From Heterobilharzia americana (Eukaryota; Platyhelminthes; Trematoda; Strigeidida; Schistosomatidae): a DNA stretch of 64,000 bases. Made by a program: the position numbers and the translations under genes. The stretch spans positions 112,000,741-112,064,740 of the forward strand of contig OX104127.1 of NCBI GenBank assembly GCA_944470555.2, written 5' to 3'. The notes beneath the pieces are model-generated. The model was not told the DNA's origin and made no database searches. It worked only from the letters and a program-made list of their open reading frames with translations. Positions 22,501-35,800 of this stretch are shown here, in pieces (the first letter of the stretch is position 1; every line of letters starts with the position of its first letter).

Positions 22501-23339
22501 CAACGGAGAATAACAAGTATGTCGATAAATAGTATCTTTAGTTTTGAAGATCCTTTAAAATGATCTTTTGGTAAGTTGATATATTTAGGAAACACTTATC
22601 AATTGGTAATTACTATCATATTAAAGTTCCTTGTATAAATTACACTTGAAACATTAGGTTGTGCAACATGGTTACTCAGGTAGCTGTAATAGCTTTAAAG
22701 TATTTCTTACTGGACAAAAAGTACATTAGAGACAACTAACATAAATTGACAGACGTACGTTTTGAAAATTTCTGCTCTATTCAGAAGTATATGAAATTAG
22801 TTTTGCTGGAAAAATAGATGTTAACTCCTTCTTATCTGAGAAACCAAATGCATACGCAATAAAGACTCTATCAATAGCTCGGAGTAAAGCCAGTTACATA
22901 TAATAAGTTTTCAGATATTCTGTCTTGATGAGAGACAACAAGTGTGAAACTTTGACCAGAGAACTGATATATATTTTCCATATATTTCTCATTTTGTTTA
23001 CTTCTTCTAGTGCCATGCACACGTCATTTCAGAAACTAAGTCAGAAGTTTATCACTATGGATGTAATCAGTTTATCTTTACGAGCCAATTTGCTTTATGA
23101 TTACTAGTTTTAGTGTACATTCCTGATTGTTCTCTGGTCCCCAGCTATTTTCAATATCTCTACGAGAAACTGACTACCTTTTACCCAGTCAAGCTCACAC
23201 TCAGTCCCATCGAAATTCATATGGCAGTAAAAAGTATTTTACGAGACTTCAGTCATCGATAACCCAAGCAATCGGAAAAAGTTCTCCTTACTGTTCAAAG
23301 GTTGTCGGGAAAGCATTGTATTTTACCATTTGAAACACG

Positions 23340-25044
23340 AGTTCCAGGTGGTGGTGGTGGTCGATTCAAGAGCTTTTTGAAGTGGTCAGCTCATCGTTCC
23401 CTTTGGTAACTAAGTTACCTTCACTATCTCTCATTGCTTTTGTCTGCGTTGACCTCTTCCCAGATGGTAGGCTGGTTATTTGATGTAGTGTTGTCTGGTC
23501 TCTCCTACCAGTAGTCTGCAACTTGTTCTGCTTCTCTTTCAAATGTGTTGTGGAAGTGTGTTTTGTCTTTGCTCGCACTCTTCTTCACTTCGTTGCCCAT
23601 TGTTTTGAAGGTTATATTCAGTTCCTCTTTTTGCCGTTCATCCCTGCACTAGTTTATCTTCTGCTCCACCATCTTCCTCTCCCTCCTCTATCAGCTTCCA
23701 TGTGTCCGTCGAGATCCACTCGATTCCTTGTCTTGTTTATTCTTCCTTCTTAATACGGTTATGTAGGCCTCTTTTCATGTCTCTTTCAAAGAGTCCCCTC
23801 GTTCTTCCACGCCCGATCATTCAGGGATGTTGCTTAATATCTCCCATTTTGTCTTAATGGCTGACTGACGTGAAGATGTCCTTCGTAGTTTCGTCCCCCG
23901 GTTTCTGTCCTGGATGTTGAACTTGAACTGTGGTCTATCACCAACTTCTTTGAATTGAATGCTTTCAACTTTATTTTGAAGATAGGTTCATTCCAACAGA
24001 CAGTGGTGTGAGTGGTGTGAACCTACATCTACTCCTCTTCCTCATCTTGTGTCCAGTAGACTGAATTTCCATCTCCACTTTCTTCACATTGAGATGAAGT
24101 CGATCTGATTTTTAGTGTGTCCTGGTATCTGGTGAAATCCATGTCACTTTGTGGATATCCTTGTGTTTGTACACACTACATCGCCTCCAATCACAAAATA
24201 GTTAAATGCACAGAAGTCTGCAAACAGTTTTCCGTCTTCATTCATTTCACCGAGTGCTTCTCCACCCATGATTGCTTCTCCTCCTGTATTGTCTGCTCCC
24301 AGTCTAGTATTCATTTCATCCATTAGAATTGTGATGTAGCCAACTAGGGTGGTGTCTTATCCACTACTGATTGCAGTTATCTGTGGAATTCCTCCTCCTT
24401 CTCTTCATCTGCATTATTTGTAGGTGCATAATGTAGCATTGTATGATTGTGACTTTCCTTCCTTTTGGTTTGAATCTTGCTGTCATGATCCTGGTACTGG
24501 GGAGATTGGTTCCCATTGCATGACAGAGAGCCTTCAATGCTGTTGAGGACATCATGGTAGCCACTCCAAGACTCAGTGTGCTCATGGTTGTCGTCTGGCT
24601 GACAATGTTGGAGTAGATTATTGACTCCTCTCCAGTTGAGAGTTGGGAGAGTCCACTTCCATTCCACCTGCTTTTGCACATTCCTAGCCTGGCACTTCTA
24701 TGCTATACCTTCTCATCTCTTTTGCAATTCGGGCAGCCTTGCTAGCTTCGAGCATTGTTCAGACATTCCATATCCCCCTTCTTATTTTTGCTTTCATCGA
24801 GAGGGTAGAAGACAAATCGGCCAATTGGCTTCTCGAAGGCTATCACCGACTGGGGTCATTTTGTCTCTCCGATTCCAGCGAAGAATAAGTTTATTTTTAT
24901 CTTTGATATTTTCTTTGTGCTTTGAAGTATCTTTAGTGATTGGATTGGTTTACCGGGGTAGGGTTGCTAGCCGTATGTCCAACCTTCTCTCTTTATCCGG
25001 GTTTAGGACTGGTTAGTAAACCAGTGAGCTAGTAAACTAGGCGA
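23340..25044 (-). mobile_element. RTE-A 5' portion, truncated at its 3' side
   Basis: Minus-strand copy that keeps the element's 5' end at 25044 and runs through the endonuclease region to the start of the RT region (GATTCAAGAGC at 23367), where it stops. Reverse translation gives CKSRWNGSGLSQL and related pieces in several frames. It lacks the RT core and the 3' UTR. Target-primed insertion normally truncates the 5' side, so loss of the 3' side points to a later deletion or recombination. Confidence 0.75.
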
Positions 25045-26034
25045 AATTATTTGTCTCAATAGCTACACTACAATCCATTTATCTATTTAGTGAGAAATGG
25101 TTTAGACTATATAGTTTAGCCACCAACCAAATTCATCAGAAGATATCCATAGTTCTTAGCATTACCTTAAAATTTTGATGCATCTTTTTAAAAGTAACTA
25201 GCCAATGATCAGTGAATCGTCGTTCAACTAGGTCTTTTGTGAAGAAGTGCTTCATTTGAAAACAGTTAGGAAATATAGATCAGTAGTTTGGTAAAGTAGG
25301 TTGAATAATACCCACCTATTGAAAGTCTGAAGGTCCTGAAATCAATGCTATAAGAAGTGGAGAATAAGTTCCTCTGAGAAGTTCAAAAATAGGATTAAAC
25401 AAAAGTTTATCACTCTCTAGTTTGAAATAATCCTCAAAATTGCGTCACTGTGCAATGAAAACTGTCTTCAAATTTCTCATTTTTCGACATGCACCAGAAT
25501 TTAATATTTCTTGAATGGCCTTTCCACCCACCAGTTAGTGTTCAAAACGTTTGTATTTACTAGAGCTGTCTAATTAACGCACCGAATGGGATACGGTTAA
25601 TATTTATGCCTATAGAAACTAAAAATGTAAATCTTAATGGACCACGTCATAACAATAAAGGAACTGATAATCCCAGCCTTTCAGCCAGACTTATCACAAG
25701 CATAAAACCTACATCAAAAGCATGATTTCTGAAATGCATAAGTAGTTTCCTTTGTTACTATCTGCTCCAAAATGCAATCTTGGTTTGCACCACCAACTGC
25801 TTGTAGTTTCAAAAGACTTTATGGTTGCTCTTTAACATATTACGAATGTACAGTCAATATAGTGTCTCCACTTCTTGTTTCTGGGCTAGTATACTTTTGT
25901 AAGCATATGCACTATTAGTAAGAATCCAAACTGGTATTAGAGTCCTTTGAGCACTTTAATGAAATTATTATCTCCTTTTAGTCTTTGTGAACAGTAAAAC
26001 AGGTAAAGAGTGGGGTGAAGTAGAAATCTGGTCA

Positions 26035-26240
26035 CCTTTCGGGTATCTCAGCTCAGTTGGTAGAGCAACGGGCCAAAAACTTGGTGGTCATTGGTTGGAA
26101 TCCTCTCACGACCCAAGTTTTCATTTCACCTCCAGTCATCAACAAGTGTCACTCCAAGTTCACCAAACCATGGTTATCTCAGATAGTCAAACTAATAAAG
26201 CATTTCCTCCAAACAAAAAGTTAGCTATGTCTGAATACAA
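26035..26240 (+). repeat. tRNA-derived SINE family D
   Basis: The most tRNA-like of the D copies: GGGTATCTCAGCTCAGTTGG then GTAGAGC (A box) and GGTTGGAATCC (B box). The body has TCACCTCCAGTCATCAAC, as in the other copies. No hammerhead. It has lost tRNA folding, so it is not a tRNA gene. The remainder of 25045-27590 shows no other feature. Confidence 0.65.
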
Positions 26241-27589
26241 GCAAGGTTTGTATGGTTAGGTGAATACATCTCGGAATAAATTCTTGATAGTGTTCATCTT
26301 TTAGCTCTGACAGAAATGTAATAGACAGAAATATTTCATTTCGAGGACTAAAATATACAGCTCAGACTAATAGACAGAAACTTTGTGATTTGGTATTTCA
26401 TCTTGGACTAGCCACTTGCTACTTTCCTGGATCCTAATGTTGCTTTCCAACTCACATTGATATTCAATACGGGATATTTTTGAAGCTTAATCTTATATTT
26501 GATAGGAGCAAAATGCATATCAAATGTACTCAGATTGTTGCTCAACACATTCAGAATACCCTGCATTTTTTTAATTGTCTTTTCTTAATAAGTTTAAATA
26601 ATCTGAATACTGTAAGTCAGCTGAAGGTTGTTCAGGTAGCATAAGGAAGGATATGTGACGGTGTAAGCGTATTCGTCTGTATAAGGATAAGATAGTCAAA
26701 CAGGAATGGAGGCAGCTGATATTCTCCATACACACTGTCAGTTGTTATCACTTCAGATGGTAATTTTCCTCAAATTATCACCCAACTGCATAGGTTTAAA
26801 TAGGGAGTCTTAATCTTGGCACTCTTCTAAAAATTAGAAACTTCTTCAACATCTTTCGGTTGGAAAAGTGAAATGACACCTTCAGGTCAGAAAACACAGA
26901 AAGTGTTGGGAATCGGTAATTAAATCAACGTTTCCTAATCTGATAAATGATAAATATTTAATCAACACAATTTCGTGTAGGTGTGAAACTAACCCAGCTC
27001 TTTTGAGACCGGTGTTATTCAGTGTTAGTTAAACGTCAATTTATAAAAGCTAATTTTTCTGCCATTATCCTCAGGAAATTTATATTCTTTCTTGTTGGCA
27101 AGTCGTTGTGAACTATCGGAGATTATCAGTTGCTGGAACCAACGATTTCTTCCCAATAACCATTCTTACAGACTGATGCAGGTAAACTGCTAGGTCCTAC
27201 TTCTCTGAATAGTTTCAGGTTTCAAAAAGGTTGATTCAGTTTTGATCAGAGTTTAAGGACTGATATCATCTGCATGCATATCTGTAAAATGAAATCGGTA
27301 TTCAGGTTCGGTTGAATGTTGGGCAATTGAAGCATCGTTCCGGGCTAGATAAACTACATTTTAAAGTTTACTTCCTGGTGTTTAACCAATCTATCTTGAG
27401 GTGGAGGTTATCAATGACCCATTATTCCTAGCAGTAGTCTTACTGGTCATAGTTTTTCTCGTACCTAAATAACTGCAAGGTGTATCTGCAACCTACAGCC
27501 AATTAATGTTTGCTTATCGACCCAAACCGCCATTACCGAAAGCTGTAGTCACAGCTGTAGATTCTGACCTCCTTTAGAACTGAGTGAAT

Positions 27590-27690
27590 GATAAACGTTG
27601 ACTGGCCACTAGAAGGTAACCAGTTTCATTTTCTCTAGTTCCAAATGCTGACAGAATTACATTGATCACTTCACGCCTATTATTATTGTT
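27590..27690. repeat. Hammerhead SINE C end fragment
   Basis: GACTGGCCACTAGAAGGTAACC through CTGACAGAATTACATTGATCAC corresponds to the left end of the C elements at 32340 and 41525. It is a short relic without head or ribozyme. Confidence 0.5.
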
Positions 27691-28059
27691 GATTGTGCTC
27701 AGGAATTTTAGCATCTTCACTTGATGTCTCTCATTTTTTCACTGTCCGACGATAACTTACTGGAAAGTGAGAAATAAACCGTTCTCTTCATTTTCTCTAC
27801 ATAATTGATTTAACTACTTTGTCTAAACTGATGTACACAGTTTTAGATAAAAAGGAGTGAATAGTTTGGTTGAATTATTCCTATACTTTAAAGCTTAAGA
27901 GGACTCGAATTTGAAAGAGATCACCTATCATGTAAAGGTTCTATTAAACAATGGTTGCGGTAACATTAGAAAGCCAGAATAAAAATAATCCATGTAATAA
28001 CACGTTTAAACCTTCCGACTGCTTTCTGAATGACCATAATTACTTTTTATCAATGCTCT

Positions 28060-28575
28060 ACGTTTGGTGGAATCACAGTATGAGAATCGCTGAAGTCAGG
28101 CGAAGGATATTATGCAAGACAAGTTAGTCGATTGATGAGGTTATGAACCTCAGTCCTCTGAAGTAGCTTGGACATATGTTGCGCGTGTCCAGCCACAACC
28201 TCCCCAAACGTGTCATGCTAGGGGAAGTTGGGTTAGGTTGTAAGAAGGTTCAAGGTGGTCAGGTCAAGAAGTGGCTGTGAGCTGTGTGGAGAGATGTAGA
28301 CTGTCTGGTTGGGGTCCTCGAGACAAATGAAATCACAGGGGTTAAGGTCTCTATGTTGCATGACTGAAAACCGATCACAGTGGAGCAGATGTATTCCCTC
28401 CTTGATATACTCTAACGTTAGAATATTGTAACTAACTGTTATCTTCAAATTGTTCATCCTCTTATACAAGTTTGTCCAGTTTAATAGCGTTCATTTTTAT
28501 CTGCTTATTCTGTGAAGTGTGGTAACTTGAACCGATGCAGCCATATGCGAGGTTCTACGTTGATTTCGTCTTTTT
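28060..28575 (+). mobile_element. RTE-B 3' fragment, old copy
   Basis: Diverged from 6830-7395 but in the same order: GCTGAAGTCAGGCG, GATGAGGTTATGAACC, AGCTTGGACATATGTTGCG, then a 3' end with TGTGAAGTGTGGTAACTTGAA. Many indels; no coding potential. Confidence 0.65.
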
Positions 28576-28634
28576 GTCTTTTTGCCTTCCTGCCTGCCTT
28601 CCCACCTGCGTTTCTGTCTGTCTGAGATATTAAT

Positions 28635-28862
28635 ATTTATTTTATTTGTCGCTTGAGTTCCTACTGAAACACAGGGCTTCAGTAACACGTTGCCATTTCA
28701 CCCTCTTCTCTGTAGTCATTTTAACCTGGCTCCACCACTGCCCACAAGCTTTCATTTCCTCCTCACACAGCCTCCTTCATATCACCTTCGCCTCGGACTC
28801 CCAACTCGTCGTTTCTCCTTTGGGTTCCACTTGACGGCCTGACCTGGCGCATGATGTCCCCA
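28635..28862 (-). mobile_element. RTE-A 3'-end piece of about 225 bp
   Basis: Minus-strand piece with the 3' UTR and last coding part. It ends at GATGTCCCC on the plus strand, the same 5' border as the copy at 5120-5343. The tail is AT-rich. A duplication is not certain. Confidence 0.7.
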
Positions 28863-29314
28863 TTTATATAAACAGTAGAAAAAATCAAATCAGAAGAATG
28901 AATGGGGAATATATTTGGAATCATCATAAAACTTAATATTCATGCATATTAAAATGAACATTTTGTGCATATTTTACCATCAGTCTACTTGTTTGCTGTT
29001 ATTCAGTGATTTTGTTTTTAAATGTAACAGTAAATTATATCACCTTGTACTTGAAGGCCTTCAGACTCTTTTCCTTCTGCTAAGATCTCTGAGATTCCAG
29101 TCCTATAGTATCTCATTCCATTACTTGCGAGTAATGATATTTCATCTCCATCATAGTGTTCAGATTAATGGTTTTCCAATGACTTATTCAATGACTTTTT
29201 TCCAAGTAGGGAATAGATCTTCAGAATATGGACAAGACTTTGTCATTGTCTTAGTTGTGTGAATATAAGTTTATCACAGCTGTAAGATAATTACATTCAT
29301 CTTCGCGAATAACC

Positions 29315-29475
29315 GTGAAATCCAGTCCATGCGTTTCGTCCTACTTGGAACTCATCAGTAGGGTGTCCCTGTGACTCAGTGAATGATATTGTTCCCAATG
29401 ATACTCGAACCCAATACCTGTTGCTCTAAACACCAAGAGGTTATTCACTTGGCCACTGGGACACAACAGTCACAT
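29315..29475 (-). repeat. Hammerhead SINE B, minus strand
   Basis: Core strands CTGATGA (29352-29358) and GAAA (29334-29337) are kept with a paired stem II, but the cleavage triplet is GGA and stem I has lost pairing. B and A boxes follow in reverse. Predicted inactive. Confidence 0.7.
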
Positions 29476-30094
29476 CTTGTGGAAATGGTATGAGTTGTTG
29501 TTTAGTACTTGTAATTCTCGATTACTATACAGGGTCTAATTGCTCAACCTCTGTTACCAGGTGGCTCCGATGTAGATACCTCGATCACCTTTTACGAAAG
29601 GTGACATTTGATGAAAAAATGGTTAAAAAAGAGCATCTCATCTGTAATGCTTGTATACAAGACTCTTCACTGATAGTTAGACGAACTATTGCTTTTTATT
29701 GCTACTTGACTTTGTAGATTAGTCTACTTTCTACTATGTTTTTAACACAAAGGCGAAGAAGATCCACTCGACTATTCAGTAAATTGTTACACTTCCATTG
29801 ATTATTCACTGAAGAATAATCAGCCTTATGTTGTTTAGTCCTGAGAGACAAGTGAATTTTATCATTCATTTTTATGATACCTACACAAGTCAAGAAGATT
29901 TACCATTGAAATACATTTTGAGCAGTGCTAGGTAATATGATGTCAAATCTTTGAAGAATCTAGTAGGAGTAAAAAAGTTTCGATATTTGCGTTAATTAAA
30001 TAGCGCAAAACTGTCTAAAAACGGTTAAAATACAACTTAAAACATGGAATCAATGTTTCATAATTTTAGATTACTTTATGTTATTAACAATGGG

Positions 30095-30265
30095 TAGTGG
30101 TTATCAATAGAATCCAATACGCTCATTTCATACTATCTAGGACCTGTCAGTTGGACGTTCCCGTCTCCCACTGAATGATGCTGTTCCCAATAAGACTTGA
30201 ATTCGGGACCGACTGCTTCAGACGCTAGAGAGTCATCCAGCAAACCACCGAATCACGATATCAGC
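30095..30265 (-). repeat. Hammerhead SINE B, minus strand, degraded
   Basis: Reverse strand gives the B-type head and a relic core CTGACAG with GAAA. Predicted inactive. Confidence 0.6.
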
Positions 30266-30929
30266 TCCTTGTATGACGGGAATACAAACAACGACATTAC
30301 TTTGTGTCAATTCAATAAGCCATAATCGGTATAAAGAAATTAGTATTTAAGTTGCCGCAGCATTCAAATAACTGACTATATTGAGTATGCAAGCTAAGTA
30401 TTTTTCATACGAACTTAGTCTAACGTAGGCAGAGTAGCGGTAAATCATTTATTTTGTTGTCGAACACCTACTAATCTGAGCTAATAAAATCTTCTGAAGA
30501 CAATCTATGCATTTCAGTAGAATAACTTTAGAAAAGTCTACATTTATAGTGGATATACACATAGAAAGATCTAAATAGATTCAGTCTTCATCTTCTTACT
30601 TGAAAAACGATCCTGACAATACACACATTGACTGTGGTAAAAAAAGACCTTTAAAGTGATCTTCTGATTTAACTTCATCAGTTTCTTTCTTATAACTGAC
30701 TAGCATTACACAACTGTTCATTTGACTGATAAGCGTAAGTACTTCAGCATAGGCTTGTTCATTGTGTAACGATAATCATCTTCTAAAGGATACACATAGT
30801 GATGTACGCCTCAACTTGTGCTGTTAATAATTTCACTCAGAAATACATAAAGTCAAGTAGATTAAAAATCAGAAACCGTTTATCTGAGATACTCACTGAC
30901 ATTTATAAATGTAGCATTCATCACCTATT

Positions 30930-31300
30930 GACATCAGATGCAGAAACATTGAAAACCGGAGAGTACTAAAGGCTGTTTCATCCTATCGTGGAACTCTTAG
31001 GTAGTGCGCACCTACCAGCCCCACCAGGGATCGAACTCATGACCTTCAGGTTTCAAGGGTTACGATGGCTATCACATCAAGAAAACCGTGCTCTACCCAT
31101 CGCACAAAGATTGGCTACTATGACTCAGGGAGTAGTGGACAACTCCACGGCATTCAGAGCTACCAGCCCCGGGTTTGAGCCTCAGTGGGGAAAACATCAC
31201 TCACTAGAAGGTAGGTGCATACAGCTGACGAGTTCCAAATAAGATTGGAAGTGGGTCCTCAACTTCACTGCTTGTCACTATCCATTAGTAGTACTAAAAT
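30930..31300. repeat. Chimeric SINE: family A minus unit joined to family B plus unit
   Basis: 30930-31060 is a minus A unit (B box near GGGATCGAACTC, degraded hammerhead). From about 31075 the sequence continues as a plus B unit with B box GGTTTGAGCCTC and a relic hammerhead at 31221-31245 (CTGACGA kept, second core strand lost). The head-to-head layout matches that of the pure composites. Confidence 0.6.
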
Positions 31301-31726
31301 CTACAATAATCTCTGGATGGAGACCAATATTTTTTCCTGGCTCGTGATATTGTTGTGTAAATACTGATAGATATGCCATGTGACATGGAACTAGGTTTCG
31401 TCATGGTTGCTATATTTAAGAAATAAACAAGCTTATGAATGTATCCACCAACGAAAAATTTCACCCGAAAATTCAATTAAATGCGATCAACTACTGATAA
31501 TCTTCATAAGTAGCAACTGAGTTTTGGACAAAGAAGTGTGGTGCTGTCAAACTGGTTGTTTGTAAGACAGTTTTCAATGTTATTTTGCATTTTAGGAAGG
31601 AGCATGAAGGTTTTTTCGAATTATCCCTAGTTTCCCCAGAAATGTCTTCCGCAGTTATGTTCAAACTCATCCTCCATGAAGTTAGATCTTTTCATTATTA
31701 TCCTTAACTAAAGAAATCTGACTTGG

Positions 31727-31950
31727 AAGTTTGTGGGGATTTATTTATTGGTTTCAGGTTGGTATTCATCAAGAACTAATACCAACTGGAGAAAGACTGG
31801 AAATCTGGAAGTACCTGACAGCTGTTTCATCTCAGTTTGATACTCCCTGGGAGTGCGCACTTATGAGCCCACTAGAGGTTGAACTCAGGTTTCCAATGTT
31901 TCTCCAACTGATGTCAGTCTATAATGAATACCAACCTGAAATTTGATGAT
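31727..31950. repeat. Miniature SINE A with terminal inverted repeats
   Basis: Left end TTTCAGGTTGGTATTCATC (from 31754) and right end GATGAATACCAACCTGAAA-like sequence (to 31944) are inverted copies. Between them is a degraded minus hammerhead and a B box, but no plus head. Confidence 0.65.
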
Positions 31951-32339
31951 TATTTATGCGTCTATAAGTTGACCGTTCTTGTTAGACCACCTTTGTGCGC
32001 AATCATGAATATACAGAAAGATGAAAAAAATTTAATTTCGAATTTCAAACAATGTCGTGAAATATTCTGAAAAAAATTAACACAAGTGGATTAATGGACT
32101 TATCGAATACTTTGTTCATAATACTGGTAGTTTCATTACATCTCTTGTTTCTATTACTTAAAGTATCCAAAGAGATAATGCTTGGATTTTAGCTGCTATG
32201 AAATCTATTTAGACATGACTAAATCATCTAAAGACAGAATTTGTCACCGAGTGTGTAGTCAAAAAAAAAGGATTTTCATTCTGAAAAACTGGTGCCTTTC
32301 AAGGATGAAGCTCTACTAATATATAAGCTAACGGTCACA

Positions 32340-32810
32340 CTGATTGGGCACTGTAGGGTAACCAACTTCATGTTTTCTAGTCCTAATTGCTGACTGCATT
32401 CTATTGATCACCTTGTAATATGGCCAACAGGCTAGTTGACTCAATATCGCGATGCACTTTGAGAGATGTTAGTTGGATAGAGACAGTCGACAGGAAGCCC
32501 TGGACCTAATTTTCGTGCTTGTTGGCACTCATCAACAAGGCGTGTTTTCAATCTCTAAGAAACTGATGTCCCATCCGAAATTCGAATCTACGTCACCCAG
32601 TGCTGCAATCACAAACGCTAGCACTCAGATATCCGCTGTAATTGACCTCCTGCAACACTGGCTTAGGTACATCGACTGGTCACTGTAGGCAGAAATCTCA
32701 GGCAGAACATCAGCTTCATACAGGTTGCATACATGCCTTCCTGACGAGTGTCAAAAAGCGTGAAAACTAGGTCGAAGGCTTCCTGCTAACTGTCACCATT
32801 CAACTAACAT
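32340..32810. repeat. Hammerhead SINE C composite with 12-bp target duplication
   Basis: Perfect direct repeat CTAACGGTCACA at 32328-32339 and 32811-32822 flanks a 471-bp unit. A minus hammerhead relic (about 32497-32545; core TTGATGA, one change) lies on the left, a poorly conserved tRNA-like centre in the middle, and a plus hammerhead (32735-32779) on the right. One insertion event therefore brought in both ribozymes. Confidence 0.85.
32735..32779 (+). ncRNA. Hammerhead ribozyme C
   Basis: Stem I GCCTTC/GAAGGC is a perfect 6 bp. Core CTGACGA and GAAA are intact and the cleavage triplet is GTC. Stem II (GTGT/GCGT) pairs mostly through G-U wobbles. Stem III is minimal. Confidence 0.72.
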
Positions 32811-32849
32811 CTAACGGTCACATTCAAGTTCATCAAATCAATGAAGAGT

Positions 32850-35800
32850 TGGCTTGCTAAAGAAACCCAGGTTTCCTCAATATATTAATTCCTACTTTCC
32901 TACTCCATTCTTTATAAGACAATTCGACTTTAACGACCTATGGATCATTTTATCGTTCGTTTTCTTGTTAGAACTATTCTACAAATGCACTTTCAGTGTT
33001 GAATTGGATTTCATGGATGGGATTGTAGTCAGAGCGTTTTTTAGTTTGATTTTATCACAACTTTATTCGGTAATCAGCCAAACTGGCTTTCATAAAAGAC
33101 TGTATGATGATATTCTCACTATAAATATGGAAGAACATGAGTTGTACAGATTTTCTGAATACTTCTAGCACTTGTTCCTTCTCAAGCTTTACGAAGGAGG
33201 ACTACCTAAATATACCTTTTCTAATCTTGGGTTTGTTGATAACAATGTAACCCGATATTTCTATTCTAACAACACTCCATGGAAAATCATCGTATAATGT
33301 AACACACTTTTCAGCTTCTCAATGCATGTAGCATAAATGTTTAAAAGAACACCTCAGACTGTCAGTGAGTACTAGAATTTTCTAAATTTATTCCAAATAT
33401 CCAAAAGAAACTAAATAGTAATCAATATGTATTCTCTCCATCTTTCTATCTTATTTGTCAGCGAAGAAAGAAGTAGTATCGTCAATTCCGTTATCATGCA
33501 ATTTGTCACACTTGGACATCTAGCTAGAATTACTCGTAATTTAAAGCGTGTGAGATATATGGTTGAATAGCTGTCAGTGACCTTGAATTTGATAACTGTA
33601 TCCAGAGATGTTGCGTATAATGGCTAATCATACCAAGGCCGTAAGACTGAGTTCTTATAAAATAATGTCATCATTCGTTTTCATCATTTTTTTATTGAAC
33701 TGTTCAGAAGATTCAATCAGTCTCACGCGAATTCCTTCAACCTTTTTATTTCTCCTCTATTCCATTCCTTTCTTGCATAGGGTTTTTCTAGAATGCCTTG
33801 TACATCATTTGACCTATTTTTACCAGCTTCGTCATGTAGAGGTGGAAGAAAAAATATCAACAGTTCTATTCTTGAGCATCTTATCAAATCTGGCTCCTCT
33901 ACAGTTTCAAAGGCATTCTATTGAATCATCTATGTACAGCCGAATTACTAGCAGTTTACAATCTTAAACCTGATTTTATTGTTCAAAAACACTACATGCA
34001 TTCATTAGCCTTACCATAGGCAAAGTAAAGATTTTCTTCTGTTTTTAGAATTTTTCCATTGTAGTCTTGAACACCACAGTAATCTTGTGTCCCTACTGAT
34101 GAATAGTAGACTGTTAGATAATAAAAATTAATTTAAAAAAAGATAATTGAACGAAGGAAATTTTCTTTTCTATGAAGCATTCTCAAAAGCTGTACATCGT
34201 AATCATAGTTAGGGTTAGGGTAACCAACTCAAAATCAAGACAATATTCACTTTGTGAGACAATGCATGTGTATCAGTGAGTCACTTTTCTGTTAGCAGGT
34301 CACTATCAAGTGGTAAAAAATTGATCTCAAGTATTGACTAACTTCGTAGTTCATATGAGTATTAAAATTATGCTCGAAAGTTGAAATGAGTAAGGTTATA
34401 AACAGGTAATTGTCAATTAATTGTATACCGATAGATAGGGGATCTAACACTAAAAAGTTTACAGAAGAAGCATGAACTAATAGATAAACTTAAATACACA
34501 CCTGATCTAATCGTATAATTGCAGCAAAATAGATAATCATAATAATCATGATATGACATACCAATAAACTATACTCGTCAACAATATGTTAGTGATATTA
34601 CCAATTTCTTTTCATGAAATTTAGAACCAAGACGAACAAGCGACTTCCCAAAAATAAACTAAACGCTCGAGTTACGCTTAAAAACCAAAACATTTGTCTG
34701 AAATACGGTTCTAAATTAATAAACAGTATTGACTAATGAAATAAAAACCTCGAATCGTGAGGTATCTATGGGTTCATCGCTATCAAACCACTTTACAGAG
34801 AAGACGTCAACACTAAAGTTGTGTCCAACCAACCAGAGTGGAAAGATGAAAGATGCGTATAAGTTCCCACGATAAGGTAAAGACACAAGATAAATGTTGA
34901 AGGTGGAATAGAACATCAGGGAACAATGAAAGAAATTACAACACCATCATGAACTGGGGAAGACACGAATATCTAAGGATGTCAAAATGTGAACAAGATA
35001 CGACTCAACAGAATGAAGAGTCGAAGCTGTGGATGCAGTAACATTATAAGGAAATATAAACTATACTACTCAACATTACTAAGTAGTATAAAACTGAAGG
35101 CATATAAAGGATACAAAGGCAATATCAAATAGGGTAAGTGAAAACAAGATGGAAATTAACAGATATCTCTTGAGTAGTCTTATATAATTATCACTGATAG
35201 GAAGCGGTCCAAATGGAAATCAACACTTCACGTTATCAGCCCCCAGGATATAAGCTTTTTTATCCCAATTTTTGCTTCATGTCTCTTTGTGGTCTAAAAA
35301 AATCTTATTGGACAATTTATCCTACAGATGATCAACTAAATAAGTTATTTAACTTTCAACCTAGGGGTCTTATACATTCATGAAAATTGTATATAACCCA
35401 TGTACAGTGTCTTCTTCACAGCCACAAGTCAGTCTTTATTTTTGGATGTTTCTGTGGCTCAGTGAAGCATAAGTTATTGAGGGAAACAGTCGCTATTTTT
35501 ATTTAGTCCAAGTGCCTCATCACCTTCGTAGCTTTCGCATATTTCCTTTTATCCACTCAGTCATTCCAACCAGTTCTAGTTTTCTCCACTCATTCTAGTC
35601 TTAAAACTGCACAATATACCAAGCATACTGGTATTCTTATTCCACTTGGAAGTATACGGAATTACGATTGTAAGGTTCCTGTCTTAATATAAACACCCCT
35701 TAATCGTAATCAAGTCTTCTAAACAACTGAATCAGTCTAATCACCTTTTCTCATCAGAGGAAATCTCATGTCTAACTAAATTTCAACCCATTAACAACTT

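Noticed and set aside
26041..26115. tRNA-like sequence that could be a tRNA gene
   Set aside because: A and B boxes are present but acceptor and anticodon stems do not pair and the body continues as SINE D.
29702..29893. 63-codon minus open stretch, considered as a Penelope-like C terminus
   Set aside because: Only vague resemblance; no YIG or CxC motif nearby.
33608..33967. 119-codon open stretch, plus strand
   Set aside because: No domain, signal or splice context; length is within what 64 kb of AT-rich DNA gives by chance.
34208..34221. Two tandem TTAGGG units
   Set aside because: Too short to be an interstitial telomere; expected by chance in AT-rich DNA.
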